From Seohaeicola sp024304985 (lineage in GTDB: Bacteria; Pseudomonadota; Alphaproteobacteria; Rhodobacterales; Rhodobacteraceae): 64,000 bases of DNA. The position numbers and the translations under genes are program-made. The notes under the pieces were generated by a model. It ran no database searches. It saw nothing but the letters and a program-made list of their open reading frames with translations, and had not been told where the DNA came from. Positions 56,726 to 64,000 of the stretch are shown piece by piece; positions within the stretch are counted from its first letter, which is position 1, and each line of letters begins with the position of its first letter. Where the stretch lies: NCBI RefSeq assembly GCF_028802875.1, contig NZ_JARAMP010000001.1:1-64000 (forward strand), read 5' to 3'.

Positions 56726-58825
56726 CTAGAAGGTTTTGGCGAGAGTGAGGCTGATCGTGCGGCCGGGCGCGTTATCCAGCGCAAGATTATTGCGGTAAGT
56801 GGCATCAAAAACGTTGTCTATTGCAAGATTGACCTCCAGCCCCTGCAATGCGCCGCGATCCGGTGACCATGTGGCGAAGATGTCATGGGTGTCATAGGCG
56901 GGTGCAGAGGTCGTGGCGGATGACGTGGTGATCTCGTCGAAGTACGAGGCGCGCCAGCCGATCGTCAGGTTTTGCTCGGGCAGTTTCGCACCCAACGTCA
57001 GCACGGCATTTTCGGCTGGCGTATCGGCCAGCGTCAGTCCGGTGCTGCGATCCTCGCTGCGGACCTGCGAATAGGCAAGCTGCGCAAACCAGCGCTCGGC
57101 ATCATAGCTGGCTTCCAGTTCAGCGCCCCAGATTTCCGCTGCGTTGATATTCGAGAAATAGGGCACAGCCGGACCACCCGTCACCCGCGGTGTGACCGCG
57201 ATCAGGTTTGAGATGTCGTTATGGAATGCCGTGGCCTTGATCTGGAAACTATCGCCTTCGGACAGCAGGTCAAAGCGCTGGAAGGTGAAGCCCAGTTCGA
57301 TCGTGTCAGCACTTTCCTTGTCCAGATTCAGGCTGGGCAGACGCTGTGGCAAGCGGCCTGCGGCCTCGGTCGAGAAAAGCTCATCCAGCGTGGGCATCCG
57401 TTCGGTCCGGGCCAGAGAGCCGAAAACCGCCCAGCTGTCGTTGAACTTGTACATGGCCGCCAGCTTGGGCGAGACCGTGGTTTCAGACTGCTTGCGCGCG
57501 CCTGCGGCGCTTGCCGCATCGCTGGGGGTCAGTTCCCCGAAATCGACGCGAATTCCGGGGATCAGGGTCAGGCGGTCATTCCAGACCAGTTCGCCCTGCG
57601 CGTAGAGGCCCAGTTTCTGATCGGTGCCTTCGGGATGGAAGCCAAGCGGACCAAGGATCGACGTCGCGGAGCGTTTCTGCTCGGAGAGTTGCAGACCAAG
57701 CGTCAGGACGTTCTGCCACGCGCCGCTGGAGAGGTCGGCGGTATTCTCGATCTTCAGGCTGGTGGTGCGATAGCCGAATTCGCTGTCGCAGAGCACCTGG
57801 AATGTTCCGGGTGCGCACATCATGCCCAGCGAAAAATCGTCCTTCCGGACCTGCGTATCCGTGACGGACAGGCCGATGGTCAGGTCTACCAGCGGGTTGG
57901 CCGAGGCTTCGTGACGCCATGTCAGGGTTGCAGTATCGTCGATGGCGCGGGTGTCGTTTGTGCCGAAGCCTGCCACCGCCGCGCCGCCGGTCTGGGCCAC
58001 GACAGTGTCATCCAGACGCGTGTCGGTGCGCGACAGCATCAGGGTCATCGACTGATCGCTGTCATTGCCGAAGCGGTAGGTGCCCTTGGCCAGACCTGAC
58101 CAGCGTTCATAGGCGGTGCCGGGCAGCGTAGCGCCGGACCCGTCCTCGACATCGTCGCTTGTGGCGGTGTTGATGGCCCCAAGGAGTTCGACATTTTCCG
58201 ACGGACGGCTGGCAAAGATCACACCCGCGCGAAGACCTTCGCCGTTGCTGTCATAGCCGGTCTTGAAACGGAGGGCCTGCGTGTCGCCGGGTTCCAGAAA
58301 GTCGCTGGCATCCTTGGTGGTGAAGTTGATCACACCGCCGATGGCCCCGGTGCCATAGAGGGTGGAGGAGGCCGGACCGCGCAGCACCTCGACACGCTTG
58401 TAAAGTTCCAGATCACCGAAGAACGAGCCCATCCGGTATTGTTCAAAGAACTTGGGGGCACCATCCACGTTGACGATGATCCGCGCCTCTGAGGCGGTCT
58501 GTTCGCTGTTACCGATACCACGGATGTTGAAGGCCTGTCCTGCCGGACGTGCCGAGGCACCCGCGCCCTGCACACCGGGAACAGATTTGAACAGCTCGGT
58601 CACAGTGGCGGGCTGGTCGCGGTCCAGATCCTCCTGTTCGACGGAAGTCACGGCTTGTGGCGTGTCGATGGCGACTTTTTCGGCACCCGCGCCCAGAATC
58701 AGGCGGCCCAGCGGGGTGAAGCCACCCGTTGCGGCCTCTTGCGCCACGGCGGGTGTGGTGGCCAGCGCGGCAAGGGTGACGGAAAGCAGAAGGCGCCCCT
58801 TGGGGGCGAGGATGTAAGCAGGCAT
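56726..58825 (-). CDS. TonB-dependent heme/hemoglobin-type outer-membrane receptor
   Basis: A 699-aa receptor with a signal peptide (ending ATTPAVAQ). The plug domain has AIDTPQAVTSVEQEDLD (TonB box region), AFNIRGIGNSEQTASEARII and VEVLRGPASSTLYGTGAIGG. A C-terminal beta-barrel ends in ISLTLAKTF with the terminal Phe. It resembles HmuR/HemR receptors and diverges from hmuSTUV. No clear FRAP/NPNL pair was verified, so hemin specificity is inferred from the neighbours. ATG 58825 was chosen for signal peptide position. Confidence 0.88.
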   Translation of the reverse strand: MPAYILAPKGRLLLSVTLAALATTPAVAQEAATGGFTPLGRLILGAGAEKVAIDTPQAVTSVEQEDLDRDQPATVTELFKSVPGVQGAGASARPAGQAFNIRGIGNSEQTASEARIIVNVDGAPKFFEQYRMGSFFGDLELYKRVEVLRGPASSTLYGTGAIGGVINFTTKDASDFLEPGDTQALRFKTGYDSNGEGLRAGVIFASRPSENVELLGAINTATSDDVEDGSGATLPGTAYERWSGLAKGTYRFGNDSDQSMTLMLSRTDTRLDDTVVAQTGGAAVAGFGTNDTRAIDDTATLTWRHEASANPLVDLTIGLSVTDTQVRKDDFSLGMMCAPGTFQVLCDSEFGYRTTSLKIENTADLSSGAWQNVLTLGLQLSEQKRSATSILGPLGFHPEGTDQKLGLYAQGELVWNDRLTLIPGIRVDFGELTPSDAASAAGARKQSETTVSPKLAAMYKFNDSWAVFGSLARTERMPTLDELFSTEAAGRLPQRLPSLNLDKESADTIELGFTFQRFDLLSEGDSFQIKATAFHNDISNLIAVTPRVTGGPAVPYFSNINAAEIWGAELEASYDAERWFAQLAYSQVRSEDRSTGLTLADTPAENAVLTLGAKLPEQNLTIGWRASYFDEITTSSATTSAPAYDTHDIFATWSPDRGALQGLEVNLAIDNVFDATYRNNLALDNAPGRTISLTLAKTF

Positions 58826-58897
58826 GAGCGTCCCTTGGTGTTGTTGTCTGCGGGGAAGCTGGCCTGCGGTCACGCTTTGGCTGGCGGCAGAAATATC

Positions 58898-58949
58898 TGA
58901 CTTGAACTGTCAGAAAAAGGCTTCTAGATATTCCGACTGTAACTGTCAA
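58898..58949. promoter_or_regulatory. Face-to-face heme promoters with an iron-type operator
   Basis: Plus strand: TTGAAC (58902-58907) and TAGATA (58925-58930), spacing 17, facing hmuS. Minus strand: TTGACA (58949-58944) and TAGAAG (58926-58921), spacing 17, facing the receptor. The -10 elements overlap. TGA-N9-TCA (58898-58912), the form known as the RirA iron-responsive operator, sits on the plus -35. AACTGTCA occurs twice (58905-58912 and 58941-58948). Confidence 0.5.
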
Positions 58950-59046
58950 GTATATCCGGGAGATATGTTTGACGCCTCCTGCGCTCCAGCCAAGCCCTTC
59001 GGCCCGCCAGATCCGCGCCCTTCCGCAATATGAAAGGATCGCCGTC

Positions 59047-60093
59047 ATGGCCGACCACGCTTTGCTTCATCCAGATCAGATTCGCGCCCTGCGCGCCGAA
59101 AACTCCACAGCCCGCGCCCGCGATTTCGCGCAGATGCACGGGCTTGCCGAAGCCGATCTGGTCGCCGCCCATGTGGGCCACTGGGCGACCGCAATCGACG
59201 CCACGCCAGACGGGTTGATGCCGTGGATCGCCCAGATGGGCGATGTGATGGCGCTGACGCGCAACGCGTCTTGCGTGCATGAACGCATCGGCACCTATGA
59301 GGTTTATCACGCAGGCCCCCACGCGCAGATGGTGCTGGGGTCCGAGATCGATCTGCGGATCTTTCCGTCACACTGGGTACATGCGTTTGCCGTGCAGGAG
59401 GCGGGTGAGGATGGCATCAAGCGCAGCATTCAGGTGTTCGATGCGGCGGGGGATGCGGTGCACAAGGTGCATCTGAAACCGGCCTCGGATGTGGCTGTGT
59501 TCGACCGGATGGTGGCCGATCTGCGGCTGGAGGCGCAGGCGGACAGCCTGTCATTGGGGCCGCGCGCTTTGGTCGAGGGGGCACGTGCCGATGCGTCCCG
59601 CGCCGATGTGCTGCGTGCTGAATGGGACAGGATGACCGACACGCATCAATTCCTTAAACTGGTGCGGAAACTGAAGATGAACCGGTTGGGCGCCTATCGC
59701 GTGGCCGGTGCCCCGCATGTTCGCGCGCTGACGGCTGAGGCGGTGACGCTGGCCCTGCGCGGGGCGGCGGATCATGCGATTCCGGTGATGATCTTTGTGG
59801 GCAATGCGGGCTGTATCCAGATCCATGGTGGCCGGATCGAAAAGATCGTGCCGATGGGTCCGTGGATCAACGTGATGGACCCGCGCTTCAACCTGCATTT
59901 GCGGGCCGACCATATCGCCGAGGTGTGGTGCGTGACCAAACCGACCAAGACAGGGGATGCTGTCAGCATCGAGGCGTTTGATGCGGAGGGCGCATTGATC
60001 TTGCAGATCTTCGGGTATCGCAAGGATGTGGACCCGGCGGCTTGGGACGCGTTGTGCGCCAGCCTGCCCGAACGCGAAGAGGTGATGGCATGA
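59047..60093 (+). CDS. hmuS: Hemin-degrading factor / heme chaperone, HmuS-like
   Basis: A 348-aa cytoplasmic protein made of two similar HemS/ChuS-type halves. Recognisable parts are ALTRNASCVHERIGTYE (with the N-terminal heme-side His), SIQVFDAAGDAVHKVHLK, VGNAGCIQIHGGRIEKI and GPWINVMDPRFNLHLRADHI (C-half heme region). It binds or breaks down imported heme. ATG 59047 has AAAGGA eight bases upstream. First gene of hmuSTUV; its stop overlaps the hmuT start. Confidence 0.92.
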   Translation: MADHALLHPDQIRALRAENSTARARDFAQMHGLAEADLVAAHVGHWATAIDATPDGLMPWIAQMGDVMALTRNASCVHERIGTYEVYHAGPHAQMVLGSEIDLRIFPSHWVHAFAVQEAGEDGIKRSIQVFDAAGDAVHKVHLKPASDVAVFDRMVADLRLEAQADSLSLGPRALVEGARADASRADVLRAEWDRMTDTHQFLKLVRKLKMNRLGAYRVAGAPHVRALTAEAVTLALRGAADHAIPVMIFVGNAGCIQIHGGRIEKIVPMGPWINVMDPRFNLHLRADHIAEVWCVTKPTKTGDAVSIEAFDAEGALILQIFGYRKDVDPAAWDALCASLPEREEVMA

Positions 60094-60971
60094 GGTTGAC
60101 CGTGACAACGCTGCATCTGGGGCTGGGGGCCGGATTGCTGGCGGTGGGGCTGATGGCGCTGCCGCTGGCACCGCGTGCGCAGGCCGTGGATGCGCCGCGC
60201 GTCGTGACGCTGGGCGGCGCGGTGACCGAGATCGCCGTGGCGCTGGGGGCCGGGGATCAGTTGATCGCGCGGGATTCGACCTCGACCTATCCGGCGTCGG
60301 TGATGGACCTGCCCGATGTGGGCTATGTCCGCGCGCTGTCGCCCGAGGGGGTGCTGTCGGTGGCCCCCGATCTGATCCTGTCCGAGCAAGGGGCCGGGCC
60401 TGCGGAAGCCATCGCCGTGCTGGAAGCGGCGGGGGTGGAATTCGTGACCATGCCCGATGATCCGACCCCGCAGGGGGTGCTGGACAAGATCGATGCCGTG
60501 GCCATGGCGCTGCGCCTGCCTGCCGAGGGGGCCGCGCTGAAAGCAGAGGTAGCCGCCGGGCTGGATGCGGCACAGGCGCGGGCCGATACTGTGACGGACC
60601 GGCAACGGGTGCTGTTCGTTTTGTCGCTGCAAGGCGGGCGCGTGATGGCGGGGGGCGAGGGATCGTCGGCCGAAGGAATCATCACGCTTGCCGGGGGCGT
60701 CAATGCCGCGACCGGGTTTCAGGGATACAAGCAGATGACGGATGAGGCGGTGATCGCCGCCGCCCCTGACCTGATCCTGATGATGGACCGCGAAGGTGAT
60801 CTGTCGATCACGGCCGAGGATGTGCAGGCGCATCCTGCGCTGGGTCTGACGCCTGCCGCCGAAAAGGGGCGGATCGTGCGGATGAACGGGATGCTGCTGC
60901 TGGGTTTTGGTCCGCGCACGCCTGAAGCGGCCACGGCGCTTTACGACGCGCTTTATCAGGCGGAAGGTTGA
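60090..60971 (+). CDS. hmuT: Periplasmic hemin-binding protein
   Basis: A 293-aa class III binding protein with a signal peptide (ending ALPLAPRAQA). The heme-binding Tyr region is SEGxxY-like; the fold is seen in RVVTLGGAVTEIAVALGAGDQ, VAPDLILSEQGAGPAEA and GFGPRTPEAATALYDALY. It carries heme to HmuUV. It overlaps hmuS as ATGA. Confidence 0.92.
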   Translation: MRLTVTTLHLGLGAGLLAVGLMALPLAPRAQAVDAPRVVTLGGAVTEIAVALGAGDQLIARDSTSTYPASVMDLPDVGYVRALSPEGVLSVAPDLILSEQGAGPAEAIAVLEAAGVEFVTMPDDPTPQGVLDKIDAVAMALRLPAEGAALKAEVAAGLDAAQARADTVTDRQRVLFVLSLQGGRVMAGGEGSSAEGIITLAGGVNAATGFQGYKQMTDEAVIAAAPDLILMMDREGDLSITAEDVQAHPALGLTPAAEKGRIVRMNGMLLLGFGPRTPEAATALYDALYQAEG

Positions 60972-60974
60972 GGC

Positions 60975-62048
60975 ATGGTTGCCCTGTCGTTGGAAAGAGA
61001 AGCCCCTGCCCCGCGTGACCGCGCGGCGCGGGCGGCACTGACCTCGCGCGCGCTGGTGGTGCTGCTGATCGTCGTGTCGGTTCTGTCACTGGGCACCGGG
61101 GCGGCGGGGCTGTCCCTGTTCGGCATGGCACGCGACCTGATCAGCGGCGAGGGGCTGTCGCAGCGTGACCAAGTGATCCTGATGGATATCCGCTTGCCAC
61201 GTCTGGCGATGGGTCTGTTGATCGGTGCGGCGCTGGCGATGTCGGGTGCGCTGATGCAGGGGCTGTTCCGCAATCCGCTGGCCGATCCGGGGATCGTCGG
61301 CGTGGGCGCGGGCGCGGGTCTGGGGGCGGTGCTGGCCATCGTTCTGGGCGGACTTCTGCCCGTGGGATTGGCCGCGCTAGTGGGGACGCATCTGGTGCCG
61401 GTGGCAGCGTTTCTGGGTGGCTGGGCCTCGACCCTGTTGCTCTACCGGGTTGCGACCAAGGGCGGGCAAACCTCTGTCGCGACGATGCTTCTGGCCGGGA
61501 TCGCGTTGGGGGCGCTGGCCGGGGCGTTGACGGGTATTCTGGTCTATCTGGCCGATGACACGCAGTTGCGCGACCTGACCTTCTGGAACATGGGATCGCT
61601 GGCGGGGGCAAGCTGGCCCAAGCTGGGGGCAAGCCTGCCGCTGATCCTGCCGGTGCTGCTGCTGTCGCCCTTGCTGGCGCGGGGGCTGAACGCGCTGGCC
61701 CTGGGTGAGGCGCAGGCGACGCATCTGGGTATTCACGTCGAGACGGTGAAACGTCTGGCGATCCTGGGGGTCGCGGCGGCGGCCGGGGCGGCCGTGGCTG
61801 TGGCGGGGGGCATCGGGTTCATCGGGATCGTGGTGCCGCATCTGCTGCGTCTAGCGACGGGGCCGGATCACCGCTACCTCTTGCCCAATGCGGCGCTGCT
61901 GGGGGCAAGCCTGCTGGTGGGCGCCGACATGATCGCGCGGGTGATCGTCAGCCCGGCGGAGCTGCCCATCGGGATCATCACTGCCACCGTCGGCGCGCCG
62001 GTGTTCCTGTGGATCCTGTTGAAGCGGCGCGGATTGGGGGGGCTGTGA
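60975..62048 (+). CDS. hmuU: Hemin ABC transporter permease
   Basis: A 357-aa FecCD/BtuC-type permease with about ten spans. Family motifs are DIRLPRLAMGLLIGAALAMSG, FRNPLADPGIVGVGAGA and GGIGFIGIVVPHLLRLATGPDH. It starts three bases after hmuT and overlaps hmuV by one base (TGATG). Confidence 0.94.
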   Translation: MVALSLEREAPAPRDRAARAALTSRALVVLLIVVSVLSLGTGAAGLSLFGMARDLISGEGLSQRDQVILMDIRLPRLAMGLLIGAALAMSGALMQGLFRNPLADPGIVGVGAGAGLGAVLAIVLGGLLPVGLAALVGTHLVPVAAFLGGWASTLLLYRVATKGGQTSVATMLLAGIALGALAGALTGILVYLADDTQLRDLTFWNMGSLAGASWPKLGASLPLILPVLLLSPLLARGLNALALGEAQATHLGIHVETVKRLAILGVAAAAGAAVAVAGGIGFIGIVVPHLLRLATGPDHRYLLPNAALLGASLLVGADMIARVIVSPAELPIGIITATVGAPVFLWILLKRRGLGGL

Positions 62049-62824
62049 TGCTGGAGGTATCGTCGCTGTCGGCTTGCCTGTCGGGTCGTCCGATCCTGCA
62101 CGGGATCAACCTGACCGCCGCCCCCGGCACGGTCACCGCCATCGTGGGGCCGAACGGGTCGGGCAAGACTACGCTGCTGCGCGCGTTGACGGGCGACCTG
62201 AGCTATGCGGGGACAGCACGGCTGAACGGTCATGAGGTGAGCGAGACGCCGGCGCGTCGCATGGCAGCGATCCGGGCCGTTCTGGCACAATCGACGCAAC
62301 TGGCCTTTCCCTTCACGGTGGATGAGGTGGTGCGCCTTGGCCTGACCTCAGGCGTGCAGACGGAAGGTGACAACTTGCCAGGCCGCGCGCTGGAGAAGGT
62401 GGGGCTGTCGGGATATGGCCCGCGCGATGTGCAGACCCTGTCGGGGGGCGAACAGGCGCGGGTGCATCTGGCCCGCGTGCTGGTGCAGGTCTGGGAGCCC
62501 GTGACCCATCAGGGGCCACGCTGGCTGTTTCTGGATGAGCCGGTGGCCGCACTTGATATCGGGCATCAGTTGACCGTCATGACCCTGGCCCGCGCCTATG
62601 CCGATGCGGGCGGCGGGGTGGTGGCCGTGATGCACGACCTGAACCTGTCGGCCATGTTTGCCGATCACATCGCCTTGCTGCTGGACGGGCGGATGCTGGC
62701 CCAGGGAGCAGCGGACACGGTTCTGACCGATGCGCATCTGAGCCGCGCCTATGGCTGCGCGGTCCGGGTCAATGCCGTGCCTGCGCGCGGGCCGTGGCTG
62801 GTGCCGCAGGCGATGGCCGGCTGA
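62048..62824 (+). CDS. hmuV: Hemin ABC transporter ATP-binding protein
   Basis: A 258-aa ATPase. Walker A is VGPNGSGKTTLLRAL, the signature is LSGGEQARVHLARVL, and Walker B is LFLDEPVAALDIGHQ with the switch His in MHDLNLSAMFADH. Last gene of hmuSTUV, convergent with the thioesterase gene seven bases away. Confidence 0.94.
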   Translation: MLEVSSLSACLSGRPILHGINLTAAPGTVTAIVGPNGSGKTTLLRALTGDLSYAGTARLNGHEVSETPARRMAAIRAVLAQSTQLAFPFTVDEVVRLGLTSGVQTEGDNLPGRALEKVGLSGYGPRDVQTLSGGEQARVHLARVLVQVWEPVTHQGPRWLFLDEPVAALDIGHQLTVMTLARAYADAGGGVVAVMHDLNLSAMFADHIALLLDGRMLAQGAADTVLTDAHLSRAYGCAVRVNAVPARGPWLVPQAMAG

Positions 62825-62831
62825 CCCCGGA

Positions 62832-63245
62832 TCAGGGGCGCAGGATCATCTGGGTCTGGGTCACGATGGCGGCCAACTTCCCCTCGCCCGTGGTGATCGT
62901 GGTTTGCCAGACCATCGTCGAGCGGCCTTTGTGCAGTGGCACGGTCACCGCGCGGGCCGTATCGCCGATGGCGACGGGGCGGAAGAAGTTGGTCTTGCTT
63001 TCAATGGTGCTGGTCCCCTCGCCCTCTTTCAGGTTCAGGAAAGTGGCCGTGCCGCCCAGATTGTCGGCCAGCGCCATGAAGGCCCCGCCATGCAGCGTGT
63101 TGTTGCGGTTGGCCAGCGCCCCGGTCACAGGCAGTTCCGCCTCCACCCGGTCCGGCGTGGCGTGGGTCACGCGCAGGCCCAGTGTCACGGCAAAGGGCGG
63201 CTGCGCCTGTGCGACGGCGGTGATACGGTCCTGATCGGGTGTCAT
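62832..63245 (-). CDS. PaaI-type hotdog-fold thioesterase
   Basis: A 137-aa hotdog-fold protein with the family motif NTLHGGAFMALADNLGGTA, which holds the catalytic Asn and the acidic residue, and SKTNFFRPVAIGDTARA. It hydrolyses acyl- or aryl-CoA thioesters such as hydroxyphenylacetyl-CoA. The ATG at 63245 is chosen; the longer open frame upstream overlaps the nsrR-like gene and carries no family features. Confidence 0.88.
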   Translation of the reverse strand: MTPDQDRITAVAQAQPPFAVTLGLRVTHATPDRVEAELPVTGALANRNNTLHGGAFMALADNLGGTATFLNLKEGEGTSTIESKTNFFRPVAIGDTARAVTVPLHKGRSTMVWQTTITTGEGKLAAIVTQTQMILRP

Positions 63246-63392
63246 GGGCTGTCCTGCTTTTTCAATTCTGTGGCAGGGGCGCATCTTCCGCCGCGTGCCG
63301 GTCGTGTCAATGGCGCAAAGACAAACTGTCGCTGCTGGTTTCGCTTGCCAAATGTCGCGCGGCGCAGAGGATGGCGCAAACAGGAGATAGTG

Positions 63393-63863
63393 ATGCGCCT
63401 GACGAAGTTCACCGATTATTCCTTGCGGGTTCTGCTTTATGCAGCCAGCCTTGAGGGAGACAAGCTGGCGACGATCGAGGAGACCGCCAAGGTCTTTGAT
63501 ATATCGCGGGCCCACCTGAAGAAGGTCGTGCTTTTGCTGACGCAGACCGGCTATCTGGAAGGGGTGCGCGGGCGCACCGGCGGTTACAGGCTGGCGCGTC
63601 GCGCAGAGGACATCAATCTTGGGGAACTGATCCGGGTGACCGAGCCGGATTTCGGCATGGTCGAGTGCTTTCTGCCGGGCAATGCCTGCCGGATCATACA
63701 GGCTTGTCGTTTGCCGATGGTGCTGAACAAGGCGCTGGACAATTTCCTGACAACCTTTGACGACTATACTCTGGCCGACATGAAGATCGAGGCGCGCCAT
63801 TTCGACCTGCCTGTTCAGCCCGCCTATCCGCCACGTGGCCCGAAACTGTCCGGCGCGGCCTGA
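63393..63863 (+). CDS. nsrR: Rrf2-family regulator, NsrR-like
   Basis: A 156-aa Rrf2 protein. The start MRLTKFTDYSLRVLLYAA, the helix-turn-helix IEETAKVFDISRAHLKKVV and the wing VRGRTGGYRLAR are typical. Cys92, Cys99 and Cys105 (ECFLPGNACRIIQACR) match the three cluster ligands of NsrR, an Fe-S nitric-oxide sensor. RirA-type iron sensors have a related layout, so a role at the heme locus cannot be excluded. ATG 63393 has CAGGAGAT upstream. Confidence 0.8.
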   Translation: MRLTKFTDYSLRVLLYAASLEGDKLATIEETAKVFDISRAHLKKVVLLLTQTGYLEGVRGRTGGYRLARRAEDINLGELIRVTEPDFGMVECFLPGNACRIIQACRLPMVLNKALDNFLTTFDDYTLADMKIEARHFDLPVQPAYPPRGPKLSGAA

Positions 63864-63912
63864 GCGCAGAGGACGACTTGCCCAGACGACTGCGCGGCTG
63901 TAGCCCTGCGTC

Positions 63913-64000
63913 ATGCTTGTGCTTGAGAACATCATCAGTGATCGCGGGTCGCGCTATGCTGTCTCGGGTGCGCCCTGCACGTCGGAGGCCGAGGCCAAGG
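63913..64000 (+). CDS. Start of a YigZ/IMPACT-family-like gene (runs off the window)
   Basis: From ATG 63913 the frame stays open to the end of the window. It encodes 29 residues including ISDRGSRYAVSGAPCTSEAE, which resembles the opening of IMPACT/YigZ-type proteins (a DRGSxYAVSG start followed by an SEAEAK helix). There is no strong ribosome site directly upstream, and only a short piece is visible, so the call is tentative. Confidence 0.45.
   Translation, partial: MLVLENIISDRGSRYAVSGAPCTSEAEAK

Noticed and set aside
62832..63935. A long thioesterase with a 230-residue N-terminal extension
   Set aside because: The extension is the antisense of the nsrR-like gene and has no domain. ATG 63245 gives a normal PaaI length.
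1..64000. tRNA or rRNA genes, CRISPR arrays, transposases, integrases and attachment sites
   Set aside because: Looked for by eye on both strands and none seen. The gene content shows no sign of a recent mobile element inside the window.

Overview
The window is a high-GC chromosomal segment of an alphaproteobacterium, most likely a Rhodobacterales (roseobacter/Rhodobacteraceae) member. This rests on a MipZ-type division ATPase, densely packed overlapping operons, a tripartite tricarboxylate transporter (TTT), a HmuSTUV heme locus, an NsrR-type Rrf2 regulator, and at least six copies of an intergenic word (core TTGCCAAAAATACTC and variants) that I associate with this group. No rRNA, tRNA, CRISPR, prophage or insertion sequence was seen. 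Almost everything is accessory catabolism, transport and regulation.

Left part (1-30070) is dominated by aromatic and amine catabolism. First come an rfbC fragment and mipZ. A homogentisate operon follows: a divergent MarR regulator, hmgA, fahA, an MBL-fold protein with a degenerate metal motif, a small membrane protein, and an MhaAB-like flavin hydroxylase pair predicted to make homogentisate. Next are an aromatic amino acid decarboxylase with hpaI and a GntR regulator, then a divergent class I glutamine amidotransferase facing a P450 / glutamine-synthetase-like ligase / [2Fe-2S] ferredoxin operon. A class III aminotransferase and IclR regulator diverge from a long operon: TTT transporter, PuuC-like aldehyde dehydrogenase, phospho-lyase-like class III PLP enzyme, APH-fold kinase and Tm-1-like protein. 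The homoprotocatechuate meta-cleavage operon (hpaF-E-D-G-H) with its MarR repressor closes this part. A near-identical palindrome, TTAACATGTTAA, lies before the hpa operon, the decarboxylase-hpaI operon and the P450 operon. One HpaR-type regulator may therefore join amine production or processing to ring cleavage.

Middle part (30071-45626). A livHMGF-acyl-CoA ligase-livJ operon ends in a clear terminator. Then two divergent operons share one 272-bp spacer: an NMT1/THI5-type ABC importer with an amidohydrolase on the minus strand, and an FAD oxidase, two flavodoxin-fold reductases, an IPNS-like Fe(II) oxygenase and a creatininase-family enzyme on the plus strand. Both leaders can be folded by eye into hairpins with the same short words. 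On the minus side a 10-bp helix would bury the ribosome-binding site. This looks like a pair of riboswitch-type elements controlling uptake and breakdown of one small molecule, possibly a purine- or pyrimidine-like heterocycle.

Right part (45627-64000). A Crp/Fnr regulator is followed on the minus strand by the transglutaminase / circularly permuted ATP-grasp-alpha-E / transglutaminase-DUF2126 set, a predicted peptide-ligation system of unknown product. A GNAT acetyltransferase, a TonB-ExbD-ExbD-ExbB set and a TonB-dependent heme receptor follow, diverging from hmuSTUV over two overlapping face-to-face promoters. A PaaI thioesterase, an NsrR-like regulator and the start of a YigZ/IMPACT-like gene end the window.

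All functions are read from sequence motifs and remembered family features; no database search or folding program was run.
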